In this document: piece after piece, positions 9,613 to 18,002 of the stretch
How positions within the stretch are numbered: the first letter of the stretch is position 1
Layout: the number at the start of each line of letters is the position of its first letter
Assembly: GCF_017829975.1 (NCBI RefSeq)
Contig: NZ_JAEEGA010000006.1
Location: 1-64,000, forward strand
Source of the DNA: Vagococcus allomyrinae
GTDB lineage: Bacteria > Bacillota > Bacilli > Lactobacillales > Vagococcaceae
Length of the DNA: 64,000 nt
Direction: 5' to 3'
The notes under the pieces: generated by a model
Told to the model about the DNA's origin: nothing
What the model saw: only the letters and a program-made list of their open reading frames with translations
The model's database searches: none
Position numbers and translations under genes: made by a program

Positions 9613-9628
9613 AGTTTATTAGCTGATC

Positions 9629-9673
9629 GCAACGATCTGACTACTATTGGAAGTAGCCAGATCGTTGCTTTTT
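9629..9673 (+). terminator. Terminator inside the Bce locus
   Basis: An 11-bp stem GCAACGATCTG/CAGATCGTTGC with a further CTACT/AGTAG stem inside is followed by five T residues. It separates the regulator/permease/peptide unit from the ATPase/permease unit. Confidence 0.92.
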
Positions 9674-9679
9674 AGAATC

Positions 9680-9743
9680 TGACAAAGCTGTCATATTGAT
9701 GTCATTAAAATCCATACATTTTTCAGGGGCTAAAGGATACAAT
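9680..9743 (+). promoter_or_regulatory. BceR-like operator and promoter of the ATPase/permease operon
   Basis: TGACA-AAGC-TGTCA (9680-9693) is a perfect inverted repeat with four-base spacing, matching the BceR-type TnACA-N4-TGTnA arrangement. The -10 TACAAT is at 9738-9743 and no good -35 is visible, consistent with an activator-dependent promoter. Confidence 0.7.
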
Positions 9744-9784
9744 AATTATAGTTAGAAAACCGCTTTGATTAGGAGGAAACGAGA

Positions 9785-10558
9785 ATGGCTATTTTAGAAA
9801 TTAAAGATTTATCAAAAGTCTATCAAGGACCAGTGCCTTATGAAGCTTTAAAAAAGATAGATTTAAAAGTGGAAGCAGGTGAATTTGTCAGCATTATGGG
9901 GCCTTCTGGTAGTGGTAAAACAACTCTGCTAAACATGGTTGCAACCTTAGATAAACCAACTGCTGGCGTCGTGCTAATTAATGGGCATAACCCTCACGAG
10001 TTATCAAAAAACGACTTGGCTGAATTTCGTCGCAAGGAGTTAGGGTTTGTTTTTCAAAATTTTAATTTATTGCCAACATTGACGGTTGAGGAAAATATCA
10101 TGTTGCCCTTAACACTGGATGATGAGAGTGTGATGTTGATGAAGGAAAAGACTCAGGATATTATGGAGGAATTGGGCATTTTACCGATACGGGATAAACG
10201 AACGTATGAAATATCTGGTGGTGAATCTCAGCGGGTGGCAATTGCCAGAGCACTTATTCATCGACCTTCGTTGATTTTGGCAGATGAACCAACTGGAAAT
10301 CTTGATTCTAGATCTGCGGGGAATGTGATGCACCTTTTGGAAAAGTTTAATGATGAGCGGCAGGTCACGACCTTAATGGTCACTCATGATGCTGTTTCAG
10401 CTAGCTATTCTCAGCGAGTGGTCTTTATTAAAGATGGTAATTTTTTTAATGAAATATATTGTGGTGATGATCGTGAAAGGTTTTATCAAAAAATTTTAGA
10501 CGTTTTAGCCCATTTAGGGGGAACCAATCATGAATTTCAAGCAACTCGTCGTACGTAA
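9785..10558 (+). CDS. BceA-like ABC transporter ATPase
   Basis: The 257-residue ATPase has Walker A GPSGSGKTT, Q-loop FVFQNFN, signature SGGESQR, Walker B LILADEP and the H-loop TLMVTHD, typical of the MacB/LolD/BceA group that pairs with FtsX-type permeases. AGGAGG lies seven bases before the ATG. Its last 29 bases overlap the start of the following permease, indicating tight coupling. It is the only ATPase in this locus and probably energises the second permease, perhaps both. Confidence 0.92.
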   Translation: MAILEIKDLSKVYQGPVPYEALKKIDLKVEAGEFVSIMGPSGSGKTTLLNMVATLDKPTAGVVLINGHNPHELSKNDLAEFRRKELGFVFQNFNLLPTLTVEENIMLPLTLDDESVMLMKEKTQDIMEELGILPIRDKRTYEISGGESQRVAIARALIHRPSLILADEPTGNLDSRSAGNVMHLLEKFNDERQVTTLMVTHDAVSASYSQRVVFIKDGNFFNEIYCGDDRERFYQKILDVLAHLGGTNHEFQATRRT

Positions 10559-12647
10559 TGTCTTACGCAATGGTCGCGCCTATGCCTCGTATTTTTTAAG
10601 TAGTCTGCTTTCAGTCATGGTCTTTTTTATTTTTGCATTGTTATATTTCCATCCGACATTACAAAAAAGTATGATTGCTAGTGGCGAGGTAATATCATCA
10701 TTAGCTGCTATGGGTATCATGGTCGCCCAAGTTGTAATTGTCATCATGTCTTTTATTTTTTTGTGGTATACATTTAGTGTTTTTTTGAAAAGTCGAAAAC
10801 GTGATTTTTCCGTCTATTTAATTTTAGGCATGTCGGAAAAAGACTTGCGAAAGATGATATTCTTAGAGAATCTTATTTTAGGAATTAGCGCCAGTGGCTT
10901 GGGCATTTTAGTCAGCACGATCTTTGCTAAATTCATTTTACTAGTCAGCCAAAATTTATTGGCCTTAGAAGAGGGGATGCCCTTTTACCTGCCGACGAAA
11001 CCGATCGCTTTAACGCTAGTGGTCTATGGGGCGATTTTTCTGTGCATTTCATTGATCACGACCGCTCGGATTCAAACAGAAAATCTAGCTGATATGTCTA
11101 AATCAGCAGACAGGCCCTCCCCTGAAGCGAAAACCAACTGGTATTTAGCCTGTGCCAGCCTGCTGTTATTGTTAGGTGGGTACGCTAGTGTGTATCTATT
11201 TGTTCGGTGTTTTCGCAGTGCGGGAACTTTGGGAATCTGGCTGTTAGTCATGTGTGTATTGCTAACTATTGCTGGCACCTTTTTATTTTTTAATCAGAAT
11301 AGCATTCGGGTATTCACTTATTTAAAAGGGCGACCACTTTTTTTTAAGCGAACAAACATGTTAACAATCAGCAATCTAGTGTATCGCATGAAAAGTAATG
11401 CCACCCTATATTTCATGATTGGTATTGTGGCATCGGTAGCCTTTGTCGCCATCGGCACAACCATGGCCGTTGGAGGCTCGGATTTTGCCATGACCCAAGA
11501 TAATAGTTTTGCTTATGTTTACCAAGTTAATGGGGCAGCTGATGGAACAGCTTCAGACTATCATCGAGAGAACGTTCGGTTTATCCAAAGGGCCATTGAA
11601 AAGTCAGGGGTTGATCCTTTCGTGATGGAAGTCTTGCCTTTGGGAATCGACTATCGTTCTAAAGACTCAAAGGAATCGACGTATCTGCATGTCGTTCCCT
11701 TGAGTCAAGTGAATCAGTTATTGGCAGCCGATCAAAAAAAAGCAGTCAGTTTGGAAAGCGAATCGAGTTTGTTGTTATTCGCCACCTCTAATTCAATGGT
11801 TAACAATGTGAAAGAGCATCAATGGGATCAACTAGTCGTTGATGGACTGATGAGTTATTCGGCGAAAGAAGAGCAAGATCCGATCACCTATCAGTATACG
11901 ACCCAGCAATTGAATCTATCACTGGGCGCGATCGGGGTTGTCAGTGATCAGATGTACCACAAGATTCTTCAAGCCAAGCAAGCGGATTATCTGGCGCAGC
12001 CAGCAGACAGTTTTGTGGGGACGCCGACATTTATCGTCCACTATTTAGAATGGGCAAAAGGGGCACAAGCTGATCAGCTTATTCGCAAACAGTTGAATCA
12101 ATTAGCAGATCAAGTGTCTGAACAAATCGATCAATTTATCGAGGAGACCCCCGTCTCTGCTGAAGGCGAATTTACGGAAGACCAGCTAAAGGAACTAAAT
12201 GCCTTAGTTGCTAACTCTTTTATGTATTCGTCGATGTATCAAAATTGGCTTAAAACGAAGCAAGGGAATGGCTTAATATTAATGATCAGTGTGTTAATAG
12301 GGGCTGTCTTTTTTACATTTGCCGCCTGCATTCTCTATTTTAGGCTTTTTGGTGAACTAGATCGAGATGGAAAATACCATCATTCGCTACATATTTTGGG
12401 CGTCTCGCAGCAAGTGCGTCATAAAGTCGTGACTCGCGAAATGCTGATCATGTACTTTGCTCCAATCGGCATAGCCATTGTGCACTTTCTCGTTGCGATG
12501 ATTTGTCTGCGTGTCTTGATCGACTTACCAGTCATGGCTTACGTCATGCGTGTTTTAGTGGTTTATATGGTCTTTCAACTGATCTTCTTTTTTATTTCTC
12601 GCTGGCGCTATTTAAAGCACTTGGATATTAAAGCTGAAAGTAATTGA
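10530..12647 (+). CDS. BceB-like FtsX-family ABC permease, second copy
   Basis: The 705-residue paralogue of the first permease has the same ten-helix plan with a large extracellular domain at about residues 325-560 and a conserved C-terminal segment (AVFFTFAACILYFRLFGEL). Its start lies inside the ATPase gene; AGGGGG precedes the ATG. With BceA it would form a transporter that frees lipid II-cycle intermediates from peptide antibiotics (bacitracin, lantibiotics or similar). The two permeases differ through most of the extracellular domain, so they may recognise different ligands. Confidence 0.9.
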   Translation: MNFKQLVVRNVLRNGRAYASYFLSSLLSVMVFFIFALLYFHPTLQKSMIASGEVISSLAAMGIMVAQVVIVIMSFIFLWYTFSVFLKSRKRDFSVYLILGMSEKDLRKMIFLENLILGISASGLGILVSTIFAKFILLVSQNLLALEEGMPFYLPTKPIALTLVVYGAIFLCISLITTARIQTENLADMSKSADRPSPEAKTNWYLACASLLLLLGGYASVYLFVRCFRSAGTLGIWLLVMCVLLTIAGTFLFFNQNSIRVFTYLKGRPLFFKRTNMLTISNLVYRMKSNATLYFMIGIVASVAFVAIGTTMAVGGSDFAMTQDNSFAYVYQVNGAADGTASDYHRENVRFIQRAIEKSGVDPFVMEVLPLGIDYRSKDSKESTYLHVVPLSQVNQLLAADQKKAVSLESESSLLLFATSNSMVNNVKEHQWDQLVVDGLMSYSAKEEQDPITYQYTTQQLNLSLGAIGVVSDQMYHKILQAKQADYLAQPADSFVGTPTFIVHYLEWAKGAQADQLIRKQLNQLADQVSEQIDQFIEETPVSAEGEFTEDQLKELNALVANSFMYSSMYQNWLKTKQGNGLILMISVLIGAVFFTFAACILYFRLFGELDRDGKYHHSLHILGVSQQVRHKVVTREMLIMYFAPIGIAIVHFLVAMICLRVLIDLPVMAYVMRVLVVYMVFQLIFFFISRWRYLKHLDIKAESN

Positions 12648-12677
12648 TCGTGTGGTGATAAATATAGGGGAACGTTT

Positions 12678-12711
12678 AAGAGGATGGTGGCTTTTAGCCC
12701 ATCTTCTTTTT
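12678..12711 (+). terminator. Terminator of the ATPase/permease operon
   Basis: AAGAGGATGG pairs with CCATCTTCTT across a short loop (one G-T pair), followed by T residues. Confidence 0.82.
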
Positions 12712-12876
12712 GCGTTGTTGGCAAAAAGATATTACAACGAGATAGAGGGGTCACTCAATCGTTAATGAAAATAATCTGTCTGTTACCCGCCTGACATAAT
12801 TTCTCTGTATACTTAAGAAATGGAAGGTGTATTTCTGTTAAATGAGCAAAAGCGTTTAAAAAAAGTAGGTGAGTTA

Positions 12877-13890
12877 ATGAAGAAAGTAGTAACAGCAGAT
12901 AGGGAATCTTATTTTGACAATGCTAAATTTATGTTAATATTACTGGTTGTTTTTGGTCATTTTATGCAGCCGTATATCGGAGATAATCTCTTGCTAGAAG
13001 ATTTATATTACTTTGTGTTCACGTTCCATATGCCGGCCTTTGTGTTGATTTCAGGTTATTTTACCAAGGGATTTCGGCGGGCAGGGTACTTAAAAAAATT
13101 GCTGAAGAGCATCGTGTTTCCATATATTATCTTTGAAATAATCTACGCTGGCTTTTATTATCTGATTGATTCAAGTCAAGCGCTTAAGATCGATCTCTTA
13201 AACCCTGAGTGGTCGTTGTGGTTTTTAGTCAGTCTGTTTTGTTGGCATCTAGGCTTATTCATTTTCACAAAGTTACCAGCAAGTTGGAGTATTTTACTAT
13301 CCTTTGGAATTAGTGTAGCGGTCGGTTACATTGATTCGATTAATCACATCATGAGTTTATCACGAACTTTTGTTTTTTTTCCGTTTTTCCTAGTTGGACA
13401 CTTTTTAACGAAAAAGCACATCAGGTACGTTCAAGAGCAATGTCGCAAGTGGTGGGGCATCGTGTTATTTTTTATCTTGGCAACATTGATTCAACAAAAC
13501 GATGTCATGAATAAGTATTGGGTCTTTGGCTCTCAGCCTTATGATCATTTTCTTGATGACCCCAGTTTTGGCTGGCTGGTCAGAATTTATATTTATTGCT
13601 TAAGTTTTATGGGGATTTTGGCGTTTTTAATTCTGGTTCCTCAGAAAATGTTTTTCTTTACTAAATGGGGGCGAAATACGATCTTTACGTATTTGCTCCA
13701 CGGTTTTATCGTAAAAGGTTTGCGAACCACAAGTCTAACAGATGCCCATTTAACCGCACCTTTATTTTTAGGCTTAGTTGTTTTAAGTCTTTTGACGACG
13801 GTGTTACTGTCGTCAAATCTGGTGTCTCAGTTGTGTCGTCCTCTGATTGGTAAAAAGTGGCGATTTGCTTTAAAAAATGAAACGGAGTAA
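12877..13890 (+). CDS. Membrane acyltransferase, family 3 (fucose 4-O-acetylase-like)
   Basis: The protein of about 337 residues begins DRESYFDNAKF and has ten hydrophobic helices, with the early helix-1 motif VVFGHF whose His is typical of acyltransferase-3 enzymes, and FxFHMPAF after it. These integral membrane enzymes O-acylate cell-envelope sugars; the acceptor here is unknown. The frame is open from 12820, but a TATACT -10 sits at 12808-12813, which would put that ATG at or before the transcript start. AGGTGAG directly precedes the ATG at 12877, so I use it. The family is clear, the substrate is not. Confidence 0.82.
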   Translation: MKKVVTADRESYFDNAKFMLILLVVFGHFMQPYIGDNLLLEDLYYFVFTFHMPAFVLISGYFTKGFRRAGYLKKLLKSIVFPYIIFEIIYAGFYYLIDSSQALKIDLLNPEWSLWFLVSLFCWHLGLFIFTKLPASWSILLSFGISVAVGYIDSINHIMSLSRTFVFFPFFLVGHFLTKKHIRYVQEQCRKWWGIVLFFILATLIQQNDVMNKYWVFGSQPYDHFLDDPSFGWLVRIYIYCLSFMGILAFLILVPQKMFFFTKWGRNTIFTYLLHGFIVKGLRTTSLTDAHLTAPLFLGLVVLSLLTTVLLSSNLVSQLCRPLIGKKWRFALKNETE

Positions 13891-13981
13891 AAAAATCTCT
13901 TTCTTTTGCTAAAATCAATGGCAGGATACTTTTAAAAGGAGTAGAATGGATGGTGAGTACAACAGAAGGGAAGGGATTTTA

Positions 13982-15316
13982 ATGTCTCAAGAGATTCAAG
14001 CGGCTCAAATTGCTGCTTATGCTGAAAATTTTACAAAATGTAAAAAGAACCGAATGGCGCAACAGGCGGTGGTAAAAAATGGGATTTTGGCTTCCTCAGA
14101 AAATCAAGGATCTATTGTCTTAAACACTCCTGTTTTTTCGATCGATTTAGACACAGGAGAGGTTGCCAATCAGAAACAAAGTGGCCGTTGCTGGATGTTT
14201 GCAGCTCTGAACACGTTTCGCCACCAAATTGCGACCAGTTTTAACCTAAAAGATTTTGAGTTATCACAGAATTATACTTTTTTCTGGGATAAATTTGAAA
14301 AAGCTAATTATTTTTATGAAAACATCATCGCAACGGGAAATGAACAATTGACCAGTCGTAAAGTAGCATTTTTGTTACAGACACCGCAACAAGATGGTGG
14401 CCAATGGGATATGTTAGTAGCCCTGATTCAAAAATATGGGGTCGTTCCGAAGGTGATTATGCCGGAAACACATAGTAGTTCAGCCTCTCGCGAGCTTAAC
14501 ACTTATTTAAATAAGAAATTACGCAAGGATGCAGTTGTCTTGCGTCAATTAGTTGCCGATCAGGCCACTGAAGAACAGTTAGGGGAAAAAAAATCAGAGA
14601 TGCTAGCAGGCGTCTATAAACTATTGGCGACTTCTTTGGGAACTCCTCCAACTAATTTTGATTTTGAGTATCGCGATGAAAATAAAACCTATCACATTGA
14701 AAAGGGCTTAACCCCACAATCATTTTATGATAAATTTGTTGGCCTTGATTTAAACGAGTATGTCAGCATTATCAATGCTCCGACTGCCGATAAACCTTAC
14801 AATCAATTATACACCGTCGAAATGCTAGGAAACGTTGTGGGAGGCAAAGAGGTTCGGCATTTAAATGTTGACATGCCAACCTTTAAAGAATTAGCAATCG
14901 CTCAACTTAAAGCCGGGGAAGCGGTTTGGTATGGCTGTGATGTTGGCCAATCTTCAACGCGAGATTCTGGGATTATGGCCACTGACGTTTACGATGTTGA
15001 GTTGACCTTGGGAGTTGATTTTTCAATGACCAAAGCTGAACGCTTGGATTTTGGGGAAAGCTTAATGACTCATGCCATGGTGTTAACAGGTGTCGATCTT
15101 GTCGATGGACAATCAACCAAGTGGAAAGTTGAAAACAGCTGGGGAGATAAAGTTGGGACGAAAGGGTATTTTGTGATGAGTGATGAGTGGATGGATGAAT
15201 ACACCTATCAAATTGTTGTCAAAAAAGAGTATTTGTCCGAACCATTAAAACAAGTCGTCGCTGAAGATAGTGTTACCGTTCTTGCGCCGTGGGATCCTAT
15301 GGGAGCCTTGGCCTAA
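13982..15316 (+). CDS. pepC: Aminopeptidase C (bleomycin hydrolase family, C1B)
   Basis: The 444-residue cytoplasmic thiol aminopeptidase shows the active-site Cys in QSGRCWMFAALN, the catalytic His in LMTHAMVLTGV and the Asn in VENSWGDKVGTKG, in the standard order. PepC enzymes are homohexamers releasing N-terminal residues from peptides, a core function in lactic-acid bacteria. The frame is open 12 codons further upstream, but AAGGG before the ATG at 13982 and the family N-terminus favour this start. It is monocistronic with a terminator directly after. Confidence 0.95.
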   Translation: MSQEIQAAQIAAYAENFTKCKKNRMAQQAVVKNGILASSENQGSIVLNTPVFSIDLDTGEVANQKQSGRCWMFAALNTFRHQIATSFNLKDFELSQNYTFFWDKFEKANYFYENIIATGNEQLTSRKVAFLLQTPQQDGGQWDMLVALIQKYGVVPKVIMPETHSSSASRELNTYLNKKLRKDAVVLRQLVADQATEEQLGEKKSEMLAGVYKLLATSLGTPPTNFDFEYRDENKTYHIEKGLTPQSFYDKFVGLDLNEYVSIINAPTADKPYNQLYTVEMLGNVVGGKEVRHLNVDMPTFKELAIAQLKAGEAVWYGCDVGQSSTRDSGIMATDVYDVELTLGVDFSMTKAERLDFGESLMTHAMVLTGVDLVDGQSTKWKVENSWGDKVGTKGYFVMSDEWMDEYTYQIVVKKEYLSEPLKQVVAEDSVTVLAPWDPMGALA

Positions 15317-15321
15317 GACTT

Positions 15322-15366
15322 GAGCTTTGAGTACGTTGGGTTAAGCAACTTACTCAAAGCTTTTTC
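15322..15366 (+). terminator. Terminator of pepC
   Basis: GCTTTGAGTA (15324-15333) pairs with TACTCAAAGC (15351-15360), with an inner GTTG/CAAC, followed by TTTTT. Confidence 0.88.
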
Positions 15367-15420
15367 TTTCTTAAGGGGAGGCGCCCAGATGAGAGGCAGA
15401 CTTGACAGGGAGGAATGACA

Positions 15421-16284
15421 ATGATGACCTATACATCTTTATCAGATCAGGGAAACGACCAAAATGAGGACGTGGTGCTGGCAACACCGCTGTTCGGTTT
15501 TGTGATTGATGGTGCTAGCGGTCTGTATCCTGAAAAAATGACGAATTATGCCAGCGATGCTCAATGGTTTTCTCAGAGCCTAAGCCAACTACTTTTATCT
15601 AGCTTAAGTGACTTGAGCAAGCCGATCGCCACTCATGTCCAAGTAGCCTGTGACGTTTTATTAGCAGACTATCAGCGGATGGCTAGACAAAAAAAGCTGG
15701 CGGTTGATAGTGAGCAGTTGCCGAATGCGACGTTGTCAATTCTTCGATTTAATGAGATAGTGAATCAACTTGAGGTATTTCAATTAGGGGATTCGCCGAT
15801 TTTGATCGAACAGCAAGGCAAACTGATCATCCTCGACGATGAGGTTTTAGAGCAAAATGATCAACGAGTTTTGACAAAAATGCTAAGTATTGCTAAGGAG
15901 CGACAGATCAGCCCTAAAGAAGCTCGTCCTTTTATCCAAGAGTTGTTAAGGGAAAATCGCCGCAAACGGAACACCTCAGCGGGCTATTGGATACTGGATC
16001 CGACAGGGCGAGGCATTGAAGGGGCAAAGGCCCGTACCTATCCCTTAGATCAGGTGACGCGCTTGGCCATTATGAGTGACGGACTATGGGAAGCCTACGA
16101 TATCTTGAAACTATTTGATAGTCCTCAGCTCTTGTTCGAGCGCCTTTTTGCTGCCGAAGGCTTGGTTAGTTTAATCGATGAGATGAGAGTGATTCAAAAA
16201 TCTGATCCGCATTTTTACCAATACCCTCGTTTTAAAATGATGGATGATGCAAGCGTTTTAAGGTATTTAGTTACAACTGTTTAA
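15421..16284 (+). CDS. PP2C-family serine/threonine phosphatase
   Basis: The protein of 287 residues shows the PP2C metal-site motifs: an early Gln-Asn-Glu-Asp motif, FVIDGASG, the central LGDSP and IMSDGLWEA. This is a soluble Mn/Mg-dependent phosphatase domain without membrane helices. A GGGAGG site lies seven bases before the ATG at 15421; an in-frame ATG at 15415 is too close to that site. No partner kinase is adjacent, and it is not the PrpC usually paired with PrkC, so its substrate is unknown. Confidence 0.82.
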   Translation: MMTYTSLSDQGNDQNEDVVLATPLFGFVIDGASGLYPEKMTNYASDAQWFSQSLSQLLLSSLSDLSKPIATHVQVACDVLLADYQRMARQKKLAVDSEQLPNATLSILRFNEIVNQLEVFQLGDSPILIEQQGKLIILDDEVLEQNDQRVLTKMLSIAKERQISPKEARPFIQELLRENRRKRNTSAGYWILDPTGRGIEGAKARTYPLDQVTRLAIMSDGLWEAYDILKLFDSPQLLFERLFAAEGLVSLIDEMRVIQKSDPHFYQYPRFKMMDDASVLRYLVTTV

Positions 16285-16293
16285 TAATTAAAG

Positions 16294-16322
16294 GTTGACG
16301 GATAGTTAAATACGTGATAAAG
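16294..16322 (+). promoter_or_regulatory. Promoter of the T-box leader
   Basis: TTGACG (16294-16299) is followed after 16 bases by GATAAA (16316-16321). Transcription would begin near 16328, in front of stem I of the T-box. Confidence 0.5.
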
Positions 16323-16339
16323 TATTGAAAAGTTCATTA

Positions 16340-16622
16340 GAATTTAATTAGAACGAAAAGCTTGGAACAGACCAAGTAGTTATACATAAGTGTTTCTAGA
16401 GAGTCCTTGGATGCTGCAAAAGGATAGCACATGTATAATGAACACAGCTGGGAGCTATTTTTCTGAATAACAGTAGGATTAATCGGTATGCTCGTTATCG
16501 CATAAGTCTAAAAAGACTTTCTGAGGTAGTTGTTGTAAGACAATTGCAAACAGAGGTGGAACCACGTGATTTGATAATCTCGTCCTCTTAGCATCCATAA
16601 GGATGCTAAGGGGACTTTTTTT
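16340..16622 (+). promoter_or_regulatory. T-box riboswitch leader, probably histidine-specific
   Basis: Stem I has helix TTATACAT/ATGTATAA, the AGAGAG element, a GGATGCTG-type distal loop, an AGTA 5' loop element and the GGGAGCT base. The specifier-loop pattern GAA-XXX-A reads GAA-CAC-A, giving CAC (His) at 16443-16445. The T-box GAGGTGGAACCACG is at 16553-16566. The terminator stem GTCCTCTTAGCATCC and its complement occupy 16582-16615, followed by seven T. Uncharged tRNA would stabilise the antiterminator. The UGGN bulge reads UGGA, which implies a U discriminator in the matching tRNA. Confidence 0.9.
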
Positions 16623-16715
16623 ATTTTATCGGAAAGTCTGCAGTAAGGTGTCATATTAATGAGTTTAACAAAATAAGTGATGAGCCCCATCACAGGAAAT
16701 GGTTGTGAGTAGTAG

Positions 16716-17318
16716 TTGGTTGTCATTGTGAATTATCAAGAAAAGGATGTTTCAAGTTTAATAACGAGTTTAAAAAAATATGGTTGTCAAGTAGAGGTTA
16801 GTGATCAGCTTGAGGTGATTGCCAAATGTGATTGCCTGATTTTGCCTGATGGCGATAGCTATGCCGAAGCGATGGCAACTTTACGAGAGAAAGAACTGCT
16901 TGGGGCGATTAAGGCCCATGCTAAGGCTGGTAAATCGCTTTTAGGTATTGGGTTGGGCATGCATTTATTATTTGAAGGGACGACGGTTAATGGCTTTACA
17001 GCAGGTTTGGAACTTTTGGAAGGTCTCAGTGAAAACTTACCTGATGATCCGGCTTTTCCCTTGCCGCACACGGGGCAAAGCACATTGATTGGCGTAGACG
17101 AAACCAGTGACTTGACGAGTGGCTTAGCTAATCAAAAGGTAGGTTATCACCATTCTCTGACCGTTGATTGTGACTTAAATCAGATAAAAGCGCTGAGTCA
17201 GTACAGCATTAAGTTTCCAGCAATTATTCAAGAGCAAGCCATTGTTGGCTTTCAATTTTTACCTGAATTAAGCCCTGGTGGAGAACAGGCGCTAAGTAAT
17301 TTTATTAAAGTAAGCTGA
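16716..17318 (+). CDS. HisH-like glutamine amidotransferase homologue lacking catalytic residues
   Basis: The product has 200 residues, the normal HisH length, with the class-I glutamine amidotransferase fold: VVIVNY at the start, LILPDGDSYAEAM, LLGIGLGMHLLFE and a C-terminal FQFLPELS. In active HisH the motif is GICLGMQ and QFHPE; here the nucleophile Cys is Gly79 and the catalytic His is Leu182, while Glu184 remains. It therefore cannot be an ordinary glutaminase. Translation appears to begin at a TTG with only weak Shine-Dalgarno pairing; a stop codon lies immediately upstream in frame. It is the first gene after the T-box and 18 bases before the transporter permease, so it may serve as a regulatory or binding subunit. 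Confidence 0.72.
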   Translation: MVVIVNYQEKDVSSLITSLKKYGCQVEVSDQLEVIAKCDCLILPDGDSYAEAMATLREKELLGAIKAHAKAGKSLLGIGLGMHLLFEGTTVNGFTAGLELLEGLSENLPDDPAFPLPHTGQSTLIGVDETSDLTSGLANQKVGYHHSLTVDCDLNQIKALSQYSIKFPAIIQEQAIVGFQFLPELSPGGEQALSNFIKVS

Positions 17319-17336
17319 TGGCTGAAAGGATGTTTC

Positions 17337-17987
17337 GTGATGGATTTAGCAATTAAAGTATTCCCTTCTTTATTTGAAGGCTTAAAAACAACCTTGTCTT
17401 TGTTTGGCTGGACATTAGTTTTGTCCTTGCCTTTAGGATTTCTCGTTGGATTAGGTGCAACGAGTCGCTTTAAACCACTTCGTTGGCTCATTGATGTCTA
17501 TACTTGGGTGATTCGTGGAACCCCTCTTTTACTGCAAATGTTTTTTATTTTTTTCGGTCTCCCACTACTAAGTGAAGGGTTGGTACTAGATCGTTTTGTA
17601 GCAGCCTTGATCGCGTTTGTTATTAACTATACGGCTTATTACGCAGAAATTTTTCGGGGCGGCATTCAGGCAATTCCTCAAGGGCAATACGAAGGCGCCA
17701 AAGTGCTAGGGTTAAGCAAAGTTCAAACCGTGATGACGATCGTTTTTCCCCAAGTCTTTAAAATTATTTTGCCGTCAGTTGGCAATGAAATCATCACATT
17801 AGTGAAAGACACTTCTTTAGTTTACGCAGTTGGATTAAGTGATGTGATGAAGGCGGGCAAAACAGCCATGACTCGGGAAGTGAGTATCATACCGTTAATT
17901 GAAGTGATGCTTTTTTACCTGGTACTAACGGGAATTGTGACACTTGTCTTAAGGAGCATTGAGAAGCGTGTGAATTATTATCAATAG
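17337..17987 (+). CDS. Amino-acid ABC transporter permease (HisM/GlnP type)
   Basis: The 216-residue integral membrane protein has about five helices and the family motif near the coupling helix (GAKVLGLSKVQTVMTIVFPQ). It forms the membrane channel for polar amino-acid import. AAAGGA precedes either a GTG at 17337 or an ATG three bases later. The T-box upstream and order permease-ATPase-binding protein match the predicted HisXYZ histidine transporters of Lactobacillales; histidine as substrate is inferred from the specifier codon. Confidence 0.9.
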   Translation: MMDLAIKVFPSLFEGLKTTLSLFGWTLVLSLPLGFLVGLGATSRFKPLRWLIDVYTWVIRGTPLLLQMFFIFFGLPLLSEGLVLDRFVAALIAFVINYTAYYAEIFRGGIQAIPQGQYEGAKVLGLSKVQTVMTIVFPQVFKIILPSVGNEIITLVKDTSLVYAVGLSDVMKAGKTAMTREVSIIPLIEVMLFYLVLTGIVTLVLRSIEKRVNYYQ

Positions 17988-18002
17988 AAGGGAGCAATCA
18001 CA

